A stretch of 64,000 nucleotides of DNA from Planotetraspora kaengkrachanensis (lineage in GTDB: Bacteria > Actinomycetota > Actinomycetes > Streptosporangiales > Streptosporangiaceae). The DNA is taken from NCBI RefSeq assembly GCF_016862895.1, contig NZ_BONV01000024.1:124001-188000 (forward strand), read 5' to 3'. Positions 26,517 to 34,439 of this stretch are shown here, in pieces; within the stretch, counting starts at the first letter, position 1; the number at the start of each line of letters is the position of its first letter. The notes beneath the pieces were generated by a model that saw only the letters and a program-made list of their open reading frames with translations, did not search any database and was not told the DNA's origin. A program made the position numbers and the translations under genes.

Positions 26517-28364
26517 GTGACGGAGACCGAGATCGAGGACGTGCGCCGGCCGGGAACGATCCGGATCCGCCTCGCCGCCCCGCGGCCCGACCGGCTGACG
26601 CTGGCGGCCCTCGCACTGATCGCCGTGTCGCTGGTCTTCAAGGCCCACGTGCTTTCCCGGTCCTACTTCATCGAGGACGACTTCCTGTTCGTCGGAGACG
26701 CCCACGAGCACGGCCTCACGTGGGACTACCTCATGCGGGTGCACAAGGGGCATCTCATGCCGGGCGCCCTCCTGCTGGTCTGGGTGGTGTCGCGGGCGGC
26801 CGCCTATAACTGGTTCCTGGTCTCCTCTGTGATGCTCGCCCTGCAGGCCGCGGCGTCGGCGGGGATGCTGGTGCTGCTGCGCCGCCTCTTCGGCGGGCGG
26901 ACGGCGATCCTGATCCCGCTGGCCGTCTACGTCTTCGCGCCGCTCACCGTGCCGGCGCTGAGCTGGTGGTCGGCGGCGCTGAACGCCGTGCCGCTGCAGG
27001 TGGCGATCGTCTTCTCGCTGGCCGCCCATGTTCGGTTCGCGCAGACAGGGGAGACCCGCCACGCCTGGCGGGGGCTGTACTGGGCCGTGTTCGGCATGGC
27101 GTTCTCCACCAAGGGCGTCTTCCTGCCGTTCGTGACGTTCGCCGTCGTCACGGCATATCTCGGCGCGGACGGCGGCTGGGTGCGGTCGATGATGCGGGAG
27201 GTGCGGACGCACACCCGGATCTGGCTGACCTACGCGGGGGTCCTCGCGGCCTACGCCGTGCTGTACCTCGCACAGCAGGGGACGGCCGGCGACGAGGGGG
27301 CGGGGGCGCCCAAGGCGGACGTCACGGCCGGGCTGCTCGGATGGATGCTGGGCAAGACGTTCCCCACCGGAGTCATCGGGGGCCCGCTCAACTGGGGAGG
27401 TCTGGCCGGGACCGGGGGGCTCGCCGATCCTTCGGTCCCCCTCGTGGTCGCGTCCTGGCTCACGATCGCCGTCGTGGTCGCGCTCACCTGCGTTCACCGC
27501 AGGCACGCCTGGCGGGCCTGGCTGATCGCGGCGGCCTTCGTCGTCGTCGCCGACGCCCTGCCGACCGTGCTCGCGCGCGGGCGGTACACCGCGCTCGTGG
27601 GCACAGAGACCCGCTATGTGGCCGACGCGGCCCTCATCGTGGCGATCTGCCTCGCGCTGGCCTTCCTGCCGGTCCGGGGCGAGGAACGCGCGTCGCGCCG
27701 GCCGTACCCCGACGTCATGCCGCTGGCGGCGGCGCTCGCGACGTTCGTCGTGGTCGGCATGTCGATCGCGTCCATCACGTCGTACGGCAGGACGCTCGTG
27801 ACGGGCGACAGGATCCACGCCTACCTGGACACCGCGCGGGCCTCGCTCGCCGCGGCCCCCGCCGGAGCGCAGATCTACCCCCGGCCGGTGCCGGACTACG
27901 TGGTGCTGCCGTGGAACGGAGAGCGGCGGCTGACCTCGCGCGTCCTCACCCCGCTCGCCGGCGAGGGACTGCGCCAGAGGATGCGCGACCCCGAGCCGAC
28001 GGGCACGCCGTACGTCATCGACGACACGGGCAGGCTCGTGCCTGTGCAGGGGATCTACGGCTATCTCGACGGCCCCGAGGGCGGTGGGTGCTACCGGCCG
28101 AGGGAGGGCACCATATCGTTCCCCGTCGAGTCGCTGGGCGGCCCGGAGGCGGTCGGGTGGCTGAAGTACACCAGTGAGCTACCCGTCACGGTCGACGTGT
28201 CGCTCGGCTCGGTCTCCATCCGCCTGGACCTGCCGGCGAGCCCGCAGGAGCGGGAGATGTACTTCCCCCATCCCGGTGTGGGGCAGGGCCTGCGCGTCAC
28301 CGTGCCCGACGGCCTCTGCTTGAGGGCCGTGGCGTTCGGCGCGGTCGTCCCTGCCCCTAGCTAG
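26517..28364 (+). CDS. GT-C-like polytopic membrane protein, paralogue 2
   Basis: A 615-residue homologue of the gene at 22883: acidic pair D54-D55 in SYFIEDDFLF after the first helix, WDYLMRVHKGHLMPG, the AYNWFLVSS helix, and a C-terminal outer domain with RMRDPEPT....DDTGRL and GGGCY. GTG 26517 has GGTGGAGGG at 26502-26510. It starts a separate transcription unit, divergent from the methyltransferase. The 3' end overlaps the TetR gene by eight bases on the opposite strand. The role is presumably sugar transfer at the outer face of the membrane, with unknown substrate. Confidence 0.75.
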   Translation: MTETEIEDVRRPGTIRIRLAAPRPDRLTLAALALIAVSLVFKAHVLSRSYFIEDDFLFVGDAHEHGLTWDYLMRVHKGHLMPGALLLVWVVSRAAAYNWFLVSSVMLALQAAASAGMLVLLRRLFGGRTAILIPLAVYVFAPLTVPALSWWSAALNAVPLQVAIVFSLAAHVRFAQTGETRHAWRGLYWAVFGMAFSTKGVFLPFVTFAVVTAYLGADGGWVRSMMREVRTHTRIWLTYAGVLAAYAVLYLAQQGTAGDEGAGAPKADVTAGLLGWMLGKTFPTGVIGGPLNWGGLAGTGGLADPSVPLVVASWLTIAVVVALTCVHRRHAWRAWLIAAAFVVVADALPTVLARGRYTALVGTETRYVADAALIVAICLALAFLPVRGEERASRRPYPDVMPLAAALATFVVVGMSIASITSYGRTLVTGDRIHAYLDTARASLAAAPAGAQIYPRPVPDYVVLPWNGERRLTSRVLTPLAGEGLRQRMRDPEPTGTPYVIDDTGRLVPVQGIYGYLDGPEGGGCYRPREGTISFPVESLGGPEAVGWLKYTSELPVTVDVSLGSVSIRLDLPASPQEREMYFPHPGVGQGLRVTVPDGLCLRAVAFGAVVPAPS

Positions 28365-28953
28365 CCGGGGCCGTCTGGGAGATCACGAGTTCGACCAGCG
28401 CGCGGGCGGCGGCGGCCGGCTGTTCGTCGGGCCGGGAGGCCGCGGTGACGGCGGCGCCGTCTATCAGCAGCATCAGCTGGACGCCCGCCGTGACCGGGTC
28501 GGGGTGCCCGGCGGCGCGCAGCTCGGCCTCCAGCAGCGCGCGCAGGCGCCGCTTGTGGGCGCGGATCACGTCATGCGCCGGATGCGCCGGATCGGCGAGC
28601 GAAAGGTCGGCGTTGACGAAGGGGCAGCCCCGGTATCCGGGCGCGTCCGGCACCGTCTCGAGGTGGGCGAACAGTGCCCGCAGCCGAGTGCGCGGATCGT
28701 CTCCACCGGAGGCCAGGGCATCGGAGTATCCCTGCTCGGTGCGCTCGGAGGCCTCCCTGAGCACCTCGGCGACGAGGCCGTCCTTACCGCCGAAGTGCTG
28801 GTAGAGCGATCGCCTGGCGACGTCGGCCGAGGTGAGGATGGCGTCGATCCCGACGTGCGCGCCTTCGCGGTAGGTAAGCGTGCCGGCGGCGCGCAGCAGA
28901 CGCTCGCGCGGGCCCTCGCCCCGGGCGGCCTTCTGGGTCTTCGTCGTGTCCAC
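28357..28953 (-). CDS. TetR-family transcriptional regulator
   Basis: A 198-residue repressor with an N-terminal helix-turn-helix (RERLLRAAGTLTYREGAHVGIDAILTSADVARRSLYQHFGGKDGL, about residues 16-58) and a ligand-binding C-terminal domain. GTG 28953 was chosen because the minus-strand -10 TATAGT (28965-28960) ends six bases before it, giving a leaderless transcript; the longer open frame from 28971 would start inside the promoter. Palindromes at 28964-28979 and 28993-29004 flank and overlap both divergent promoters, so it most likely represses itself and the SDR gene at 29031. The inducer is unknown. Related regulators often control reductases that detoxify small molecules. Confidence 0.88.
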   Translation of the reverse strand: MDTTKTQKAARGEGPRERLLRAAGTLTYREGAHVGIDAILTSADVARRSLYQHFGGKDGLVAEVLREASERTEQGYSDALASGGDDPRTRLRALFAHLETVPDAPGYRGCPFVNADLSLADPAHPAHDVIRAHKRRLRALLEAELRAAGHPDPVTAGVQLMLLIDGAAVTAASRPDEQPAAAARALVELVISQTAPAS

Positions 28954-28956
28954 GAC

Positions 28957-29004
28957 TTGACTATAGACCACTCGGTCTATCTATAGTGAATCGACCGATC
29001 GGTC
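28957..29004. promoter_or_regulatory. Divergent TetR/SDR promoter with two operators
   Basis: For the SDR gene, TTGACT (28957-28962) and TATAGT (28982-28987) are separated by 19 bp. Operator 1 is TAGACC-N4-GGTCTA (28964-28979), lying in that spacer and over the -10 of the TetR gene. Operator 2 is the perfect palindrome GACCGATCGGTC (28993-29004), over the SDR transcription start. The arms GACC/GGTC are shared, so one protein should bind both. Confidence 0.75.
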
Positions 29005-29030
29005 TACTTTGTGAACGAGGGGAACGGACA

Positions 29031-29735
29031 ATGCAGATCAAGGGAGCGGCGGCTCTGGTCACCGGTGCCAACCGCGGAATCGGGCGGGCCTTCGCGCTGG
29101 CCCTGCTCGAGCACGGCGCGGCGAAGGTATACGCCGGATCGCGGGACCCGGAGGCCGTGAAGGACGCCGGCCTGATCCCGGTGCGGCTCGACGTCACCGA
29201 CCAGGACCAGGTCGCGGCCGCGGCGGAACTCGCCGGTGACGTCACGATTGTGATCAACAATGCGGGCGTCACCGGCGGCACGGGACTGCTCGACGGATCG
29301 TTCGACGGCGCGCGGCACGAGATGGAGGTCAACTACCTCGGCACCTGGGCGGTCTCCCGGGCGTTCGCGCCGGTGCTCGCCCGCAACGGGGGCGGGGCCC
29401 TGGTGAACATGCTCTCTCTGGTCTCGTGGCGCGCGATGCCTCTGGCGCCCGGATACGCGGCGGCCAAGTCGGCCCAGTGGTCGCTGACCAACGCACTGCG
29501 CGTCGGGCTGGCGGAGCAGGGGACGCTGGTGGTCGGGGTGCATTCCGGCTACGTCGACACTGATCTCAGCGCGTGGACGACGGCCCCGAAGATCGCGCCG
29601 GAGGACGTCGCGGAGCAGACCATGCAGGCCCTGCTCGAGGGGAGTCAGGAGGTGCTGGCCGACGAGGTGAGCCGCTCGGTCCGGGCCTCGCTGTCGGGCC
29701 CGCTGGAGGGGACCTACGGAGCGGAGATCTTTTAG
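29031..29735 (+). CDS. Short-chain dehydrogenase/reductase
   Basis: A 234-residue classical SDR. The cofactor loop TGANRGIG is at 11-18, NNAG at 77-80 and the catalytic Tyr142-x3-Lys146 (GYAAAK), with Ser129 or Ser132 upstream as partner. It oxidises or reduces an alcohol/carbonyl with NAD(P)(H). ATG 29031 has GAGGGGAA upstream; an in-frame ATG at 28986 lies within the -10 region and is not credible. It is probably repressed by the divergent TetR protein through the operators at 28964-29004. Its last four bases overlap the end of the convergent acyltransferase gene. Confidence 0.88.
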   Translation: MQIKGAAALVTGANRGIGRAFALALLEHGAAKVYAGSRDPEAVKDAGLIPVRLDVTDQDQVAAAAELAGDVTIVINNAGVTGGTGLLDGSFDGARHEMEVNYLGTWAVSRAFAPVLARNGGGALVNMLSLVSWRAMPLAPGYAAAKSAQWSLTNALRVGLAEQGTLVVGVHSGYVDTDLSAWTTAPKIAPEDVAEQTMQALLEGSQEVLADEVSRSVRASLSGPLEGTYGAEIF

Positions 29736-31015
29736 GGGGCGGGCTGGAGGGCGGCCTCCGTCGCGGGATCCGGCCGGGGAGTCACGTAGTGGATCAGCCG
29801 GCGGGCGGGCTCCTCGACGTACCGGTAGGTCAGGTGCGCCAGCAGGAGGGTGAGCCCGGCCACGGGGACGAAGTTGAGGACCAGGTCGCCCGTCCACGTC
29901 TTCTGACCGGTGAAGTCCCGCCACAGGTAGAGCACGACGAACTGCCACAGGAAGACGCTGTAGGACACCCGGCCCAGATAGCTCATGACGCGGCCGCCCA
30001 GCACGGATCCGGCGAGGCCGCCACGATCCGGCTGGAGGGCCGCGGGGGCCACGAGGCAGAACGCCACCGTCGTGTAGAGGGCCTGCTCCACCAGGCCTGC
30101 CCACATCCCGTCGATGCCGACGAACCGGGCGCCGGTCACCGGGGTGGCCGCGATCACGTACGCCAAGCCCGCGACCAGCCACAACGAACCCGTGGACGAG
30201 TGGACGGCGCGGCTGAAGCGCTGCGGCCCCTCGGCTCCGGTCCTCGCCCACGCGGCGACGACGGCGAGCATCATGCCGGGGACGAAGAACGTCCACGATC
30301 GCGGCAGCCAGATGTTCATCCAAGGCCGGTAGTCGGGGTGGAACTCGAAGACCGTGTACACGTAGGACAGGGCGCCGAAGGCGGCGAGACCGATGAGCAG
30401 CCGCTTCGCCCGGACGTCCACCGGCGCGCCGCCTCGGGTCGCGAAGGCGCGCAGTGCGGCGGCCATGATGGGGAGCGTGAGGTAGAACGCGACCTCGACC
30501 GAGAGGCTCCACATCTGACCGAGGCCCTGCGGCCCCAGGCCGTACCACCAGTGGTCGATGTCGTAGTTGTGGAGCAGGAGCAGCATCTCGGTCCACGTCC
30601 ACAGGTCGCTGCGGTGGCCGTCCGCCCACAGCAGCAGGGCCACGACGACGACCAGCCAGTACGCCGGCATGATCCGGAGCAGGCGCTTCCACAGGTAGGT
30701 CCTGGTGTCGGGATCGGGGGAGCCCTCCAGCACCGACCGCGCCCACGGCCGGTACAGCAGCAGGCCGGAGAGCGTGAAGAAGATCGGCACCCCCACCTCG
30801 CCACGCGCGAGGATGCCGCCGATGAATCCCTCCCGCAGCGCGGTGCCGGTCTCGATCGACACGTGGAAGAGGAGGACGCCGAACGCGGCGACGGCGCGCA
30901 GTCCGTCCAGGGACGCCTGCCGCCCGCCGGTGGCCGCCAGGCGGGGGGAGACGGGACGGGGGTTCTCCGTTCGCGGGGAGCCCGCCGGTATCTCGCTAGA
31001 ACCTGTTTCGGTCAC
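29732..31015 (-). CDS. Acyltransferase 3 family membrane protein
   Basis: A 427-residue protein with about ten to eleven membrane helices, the OafA/YrhL-type acyltransferase-3 fold. The family signature SLDGLRAVAAFGVLLFHVS (about residues 35-53) includes the conserved histidine, and RRLLRIMPAYWL-type residues follow after the second helix. Such proteins transfer acetyl or other acyl groups to sugars of surface polysaccharides or antibiotics at the membrane. It lies between the two glycan gene groups, so O-acylation of the surface glycan is plausible. GTG 31015 has only a weak ribosome site; a start further in cannot be excluded. Confidence 0.87.
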   Translation of the reverse strand: MTETGSSEIPAGSPRTENPRPVSPRLAATGGRQASLDGLRAVAAFGVLLFHVSIETGTALREGFIGGILARGEVGVPIFFTLSGLLLYRPWARSVLEGSPDPDTRTYLWKRLLRIMPAYWLVVVVALLLWADGHRSDLWTWTEMLLLLHNYDIDHWWYGLGPQGLGQMWSLSVEVAFYLTLPIMAAALRAFATRGGAPVDVRAKRLLIGLAAFGALSYVYTVFEFHPDYRPWMNIWLPRSWTFFVPGMMLAVVAAWARTGAEGPQRFSRAVHSSTGSLWLVAGLAYVIAATPVTGARFVGIDGMWAGLVEQALYTTVAFCLVAPAALQPDRGGLAGSVLGGRVMSYLGRVSYSVFLWQFVVLYLWRDFTGQKTWTGDLVLNFVPVAGLTLLLAHLTYRYVEEPARRLIHYVTPRPDPATEAALQPAP

Positions 31016-31083
31016 TTTTCAGCATCCCTGGTGACGTGGGTCACGTGCGCGACTAACATAACGCGGAATAGAAACCTGTTTCA
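30997..31083. promoter_or_regulatory. Two KstR-like palindromes between acyltransferase and DUF3068 copy 2
   Basis: TAGAACCTGTTTCG (30997-31010) lies in the first codons of the acyltransferase gene as called. TAGAAACCTGTTTCA (31069-31083), with perfect GAAAC-CT-GTTTC arms, lies 64 bp before the DUF3068 start. Both contain AAC-CT-GTT. The binding protein is unknown; the resemblance to KstR-type boxes is partial. Confidence 0.4.
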
Positions 31084-31146
31084 GTACATAACGCCACAAT
31101 TTCAAATCCCCCCACCCCCCATTGCGGGATGCCCCAGGAGGAGCGA

Positions 31147-32106
31147 ATGCGCCGCGCCACCGGAGTTGTTCTGCTAGCCGTCGGGGCGTTCCTTGTCGTA
31201 CTGGCTCCGCTGTTGAGATTCCAGGTGGCGGGCAAGGTCATCAAGGCCCCGTCCGACCAGTACTCCATCTCGAAGCTCTCCGCGGACAACGCGCAGTACT
31301 TCAGCCAGCAGGACCTGAAGGTCCTCACCGGCACCCTCGACATCACCGTCACGACTCGGGGCGACGTGGCGGAGTCCAAGGACGACCGCGTCGTGTGGGA
31401 CCAGTTCACCGCCGTCAACGACGTGACCAACGGCCGTCAGTCGATCTCGCTGTCGGAGTTCCGCAGCGCGTTCAACGCGTACAACGGCACCGGGGTCAAC
31501 TGCTGCGGCGTGAGCGTGGACAAGCAGCCGGTCCAGTTGCAGGGCCAGATCTTCCTGTTCCCCTTCGGCGTGGAGAAGAAGACGTACAAGGTCTTCGACA
31601 CCTCCACACGCAAGGCCTGGGACGCGGGTTTCGTCGGCGAGGACACCGTCGACGGGCTCAAGGTCTACAAGTTCCAGATGAAGATCGAGCCCACCGTCGT
31701 CCAGACGCTCACCGCGCCCGCGTCGGTGCTGGGCATGACCGACCCGGGCGACGTCCAGGTCGACCGCGTCTACGACGGCGTCGTCACCTACTGGGTGGAG
31801 CCCACGACGGGCGCGCCGGTCAAGCAGGAGCAGCAGCGTCACGAGGTGCTCAAGACCGCCGACGGCGTCGAGCGGATGCCCGCGCTGATCGCCACGGCGT
31901 CGTTCACCCCGCAGACCACCGCCGAACTGGTCAAGACCGCCAGGGAAAGCATGGACCAGATCTCGCTCATCAAGACGATCCTTCCGCTGCTGTCTCTCGT
32001 CATCGGGCTCATCCTCGCCATCTCGGGAGTCGTGCTCCTGCGCGCCCCCTCCTCCGCGGCGTCCAAGGACGAGCCGGCGACGGCGTCCGCGGCCGACGCG
32101 GAGTAA
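31147..32106 (+). CDS. DUF3068 (PorA-family-like) membrane-anchored protein, copy 2
   Basis: A 319-residue paralogue of the protein at 24748 with the same layout: N-terminal helix (about 7-27), outer domain with NCCGVSVD, FPFGVEKKTYKVFDT, TYWVEPTTGAPVKQEQ and KTADGVERMPAL, then a C-terminal helix (about 280-302). ATG 31147 follows AGGAG (31136-31140). It heads a run of same-direction glycan genes (UbiA-type synthase, dprE1, dprE2), and this repeated association of DUF3068 with pentose-lipid genes supports an envelope role. No catalytic residues are evident. Confidence 0.8.
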   Translation: MRRATGVVLLAVGAFLVVLAPLLRFQVAGKVIKAPSDQYSISKLSADNAQYFSQQDLKVLTGTLDITVTTRGDVAESKDDRVVWDQFTAVNDVTNGRQSISLSEFRSAFNAYNGTGVNCCGVSVDKQPVQLQGQIFLFPFGVEKKTYKVFDTSTRKAWDAGFVGEDTVDGLKVYKFQMKIEPTVVQTLTAPASVLGMTDPGDVQVDRVYDGVVTYWVEPTTGAPVKQEQQRHEVLKTADGVERMPALIATASFTPQTTAELVKTARESMDQISLIKTILPLLSLVIGLILAISGVVLLRAPSSAASKDEPATASAADAE

Positions 32107-32157
32107 GACACGGACGCGCGGACCGACCCCGGTCGTGACGCGAGCGGGACGGCGGCG

Positions 32158-33087
32158 ATGAGCTCAGAAGGCACGGCTCTCCGCTCGCCGGTGGACGATC
32201 CACCGGCGAGCGCGAGCTCCGCGCGTGCGGTGGCGGCGGGGTTGTTCCGTGCCTGCCGTCCCCGCCAGTGGCTCAAGAACGCCCTCGTCTTCGCCGCCCC
32301 GGCGGCCGCGGGCGTGCTCACGACGGGCGCGGGAATGCGCGGCTCGCTCGTCGCGTTCGCGGCGTTCTGCCTGACGGCGAGCGGAACGTACCTCTTCAAT
32401 GACTCCGCCGACGTGGACGCCGATCGGAGGCACCCGCGCAAGCGTTCGCGGCCGATCGCCTCCGGCGTGGTGTCCGTACGGCTCGCGCGTGTCACCGGCG
32501 GAGTCCTGATCCCCGCCGGTCTGCTCGTCGCCTGGGCCGGCGGCTGGGAGCTCGCCGCGGTCGTGGCCGCCTACGTCGCGCTGACGTCCTCCTACACGTT
32601 CTGGCTCAAGCGGCAGCCGGTGGTGGACCTGGTCGCCGTCGCAGGCTGCCACGTGATCCGGGCCTACGCGGGCGCGGTCGCGGTGGCCGTGCCCGTGACG
32701 AGCTGGTTCCTCGTCGTCATCTCGCTCGGCTCGCTCCTGCTCGTGGCGGGCAAGAGGGAGGCGGAGCTGCGCGCCCAGGGCGGGAACGGCACCCGGGCCA
32801 CGTTGGTGACGTACACGGTCGCCTATCTCGGGCACGTCCGGGTCATGGCGTCGGGCGCGATGATCGTCACCTACTGCCTGTGGGCGCTGCAGGAGCACGA
32901 GGGCCTCGCCCGCGCGCCGTACGCCGTGAGCATCGTCCCGTTCGTCCTCGTCGTGCTGCGGCACGCCCTGCTCGTGGATCGGGGCGTGGGTGAGGAACCG
33001 GAGGAACTCGCCCTGCGGGACCGCCCGCTGCAGGTCTTCATCGGGCTGTTGCTGCTGCCTCTGGCCGTGGGCGTCTATCTGACTTGA
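32158..33087 (+). CDS. ubiA: UbiA-family polyprenyl-phosphate phosphoribosyltransferase (DPPR-synthase-like)
   Basis: A 309-residue membrane prenyl-transferase-fold enzyme with about eight to nine helices. RPRQWLKN (residues 34-41) and the first aspartate motif N81-D82-x2-D85-x3-D89 followed by RRHPRKRSRPIASG are typical of decaprenyl-phosphate 5-phosphoribosyltransferase (mycobacterial Rv3806c). That enzyme makes polyprenyl-phosphoryl-phosphoribose, the step before DprE1/DprE2. The stop TGA (33085-33087) coincides with the end of the IS that follows, so the native C-terminus may have been changed by a few residues. The gene is cut off from dprE1 by the insertion element. Confidence 0.88.
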   Translation: MSSEGTALRSPVDDPPASASSARAVAAGLFRACRPRQWLKNALVFAAPAAAGVLTTGAGMRGSLVAFAAFCLTASGTYLFNDSADVDADRRHPRKRSRPIASGVVSVRLARVTGGVLIPAGLLVAWAGGWELAAVVAAYVALTSSYTFWLKRQPVVDLVAVAGCHVIRAYAGAVAVAVPVTSWFLVVISLGSLLLVAGKREAELRAQGGNGTRATLVTYTVAYLGHVRVMASGAMIVTYCLWALQEHEGLARAPYAVSIVPFVLVVLRHALLVDRGVGEEPEELALRDRPLQVFIGLLLLPLAVGVYLT

Positions 33088-34430
33088 CATCCTCCTCCGC
33101 CTAAGGCCGGAGGATTCCAACCCGTTCTTGCGCTAGGAGGAGAAGAGTTGGGGTTCGCGCTTCACAGACCGGGCAGCCCCGAAGTCTCCACGCGCTGCCA
33201 CCGCATGCCCTGCGGCGGTGCCTGCGATGTTGCGTGCGGCGTTCACATCGGCGTTGGCCTGGTGCCCGCAAGCCGTACACGAAAAGACCGCTTGGCTCTC
33301 GCGGTTCTCAGAGGCGCGGTACTTGCAGGCGTTGCAGGTTTGCGATGTGCCCGCCGCAGGAACGCGCACGACGCGCCCCGGTGCCTTGTGATCCAGCCGT
33401 TCCACCAGGGCGCCCCATCCGCTGGCCAAGATGCCCCGGTTCAGCCCGGCTTTTTGTCGGACGTTCTTGCCGGGTTGGTCGATGGTGCCCTTGGCGGACC
33501 TGACCATGCCCCCGATCTTCAGATCCTCTACGCCGATCACGTCGAACCTGCGGGCAAGATCCGTCGAGATCTTCTCCACCCAGTCCTTACGTCGGTCCGT
33601 GTGGCGGGCCTGAAGGCGCGCGATTGCCAGCTTCAGCTTCGCCCTGCGATTGGAGCCCAGCTTGGCGCGGGCCAGCTTGCGCTTCAGCCGCACCAGCCGC
33701 TACGATTCGCCCGGAGTCGAACTTTTCACGGTGAGCAACTCGCCTGTCGACAGGGCGGCCGACACGGCCACGCCACGATCCACACCGACGACCTCGCCGT
33801 TGCCGGGTCCAGGGATCGGCTCCGGGATCGCGGTGAAGGCGACATGCCAACGCCCGGATCGGTCCCGCTTCACCCGCAACGACTTCACCCCGCCAGGCAC
33901 CCGGCGGGACCAGCGGAACCGCACCCAGCTCACTTTGGCGATACGCACCTCACCCACGTTGCGCGACAGGCGCCGCACATCCTCAGGCGTGACCGCGACG
34001 ATACGGAAGCCCTCTTCGACACCGCGACGACGAAACCTCGGCCGGCTCGCCGGATTGCCCGAGTTGAAGAAGTTCGACATCGCCTGGGCATAGTCCCGCA
34101 GTGCCTGCTGCTGAACGATGATGCTTCCAGCCCGCAGCCACGCGAACTCGGCCCGCGCTTCGGTGAGCTGGCGGCACTGTTCGACGAACCGTGGGGCACT
34201 CCTACGGCCCGGCCGCCAATCGCGGCCCTGCTCGACTGCCAGGTTGTAGACGAACCGGGCATGCCCGCAATGCAACAACAGCCCAGCCTCCTGGGCGGGT
34301 GTGGGCTGCAAACGGTAGCGGGCCATGACCGGAAACCTAGCGGGCACCACCGACGAAACGTGTGCGGTACCGTGTCGCGTCCTCCTCGCCCTGAAAGACG
34401 GGGTTTCCGCGCTCCAGACGACCTGGTGAC
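33088..34430 (-). mobile_element. IS200/IS605-group (IS1341-like) element carrying only tnpB
   Basis: A single tnpB-type gene (33133-34326, minus strand) is bounded by structures typical of this group. Beyond its 3' end is a hairpin CCTCCG...CGGAGG (33094-33113) set in GGATTCC/GACATCCTCC sequence. Beyond its 5' end is an imperfect GCCCTGAAAGACGGGG hairpin (about 34388-34403). There is no tnpA transposase and there are no terminal inverted repeats or visible target duplication, as expected for the group. The ends given are estimates to within about 10-20 bp. The 3' end of tnpB plus the right-end hairpin should encode an omega RNA whose guide would read into the ubiA 3' end. Confidence 0.75.
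33133..34326 (-). pseudogene. tnpB: tnpB (OrfB) RNA-guided nuclease gene interrupted by an in-frame TAG
   Basis: Read from ATG 34326, the frame is open for 208 codons, meets TAG at 33702-33700 and continues in the same frame to 33133, for about 397 codons in all, the normal TnpB size. The three RuvC acidic residues are present: D183 (GVDRGV), E267 (IGVEDLKIGG) and D360 (ANADVNAARN). A zinc ribbon CNAC...CTAC (about 331-352) is also present. Only one base change, for example CAG or GAG to TAG, separates it from an intact gene. The nonsense codon falls between the first and second catalytic residues, so neither fragment should be active unless the stop is read through. TnpB normally cuts DNA using the element's omega RNA. 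Confidence 0.85.
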
Positions 34431-34439
34431 CATCCTGCG

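Noticed and set aside
24748-32106. DUF3068 proteins as outer-membrane porins
   Set aside because: The name PorA is attached to the family in some databases, but both copies have an N-terminal and a C-terminal membrane helix with an outer domain between, not a pore-like structure.
33133-33693. Separate small transposase gene downstream of tnpB
   Set aside because: It is in the same frame as the upstream part and supplies the second and third RuvC residues; it is the C-terminal half of one interrupted tnpB.
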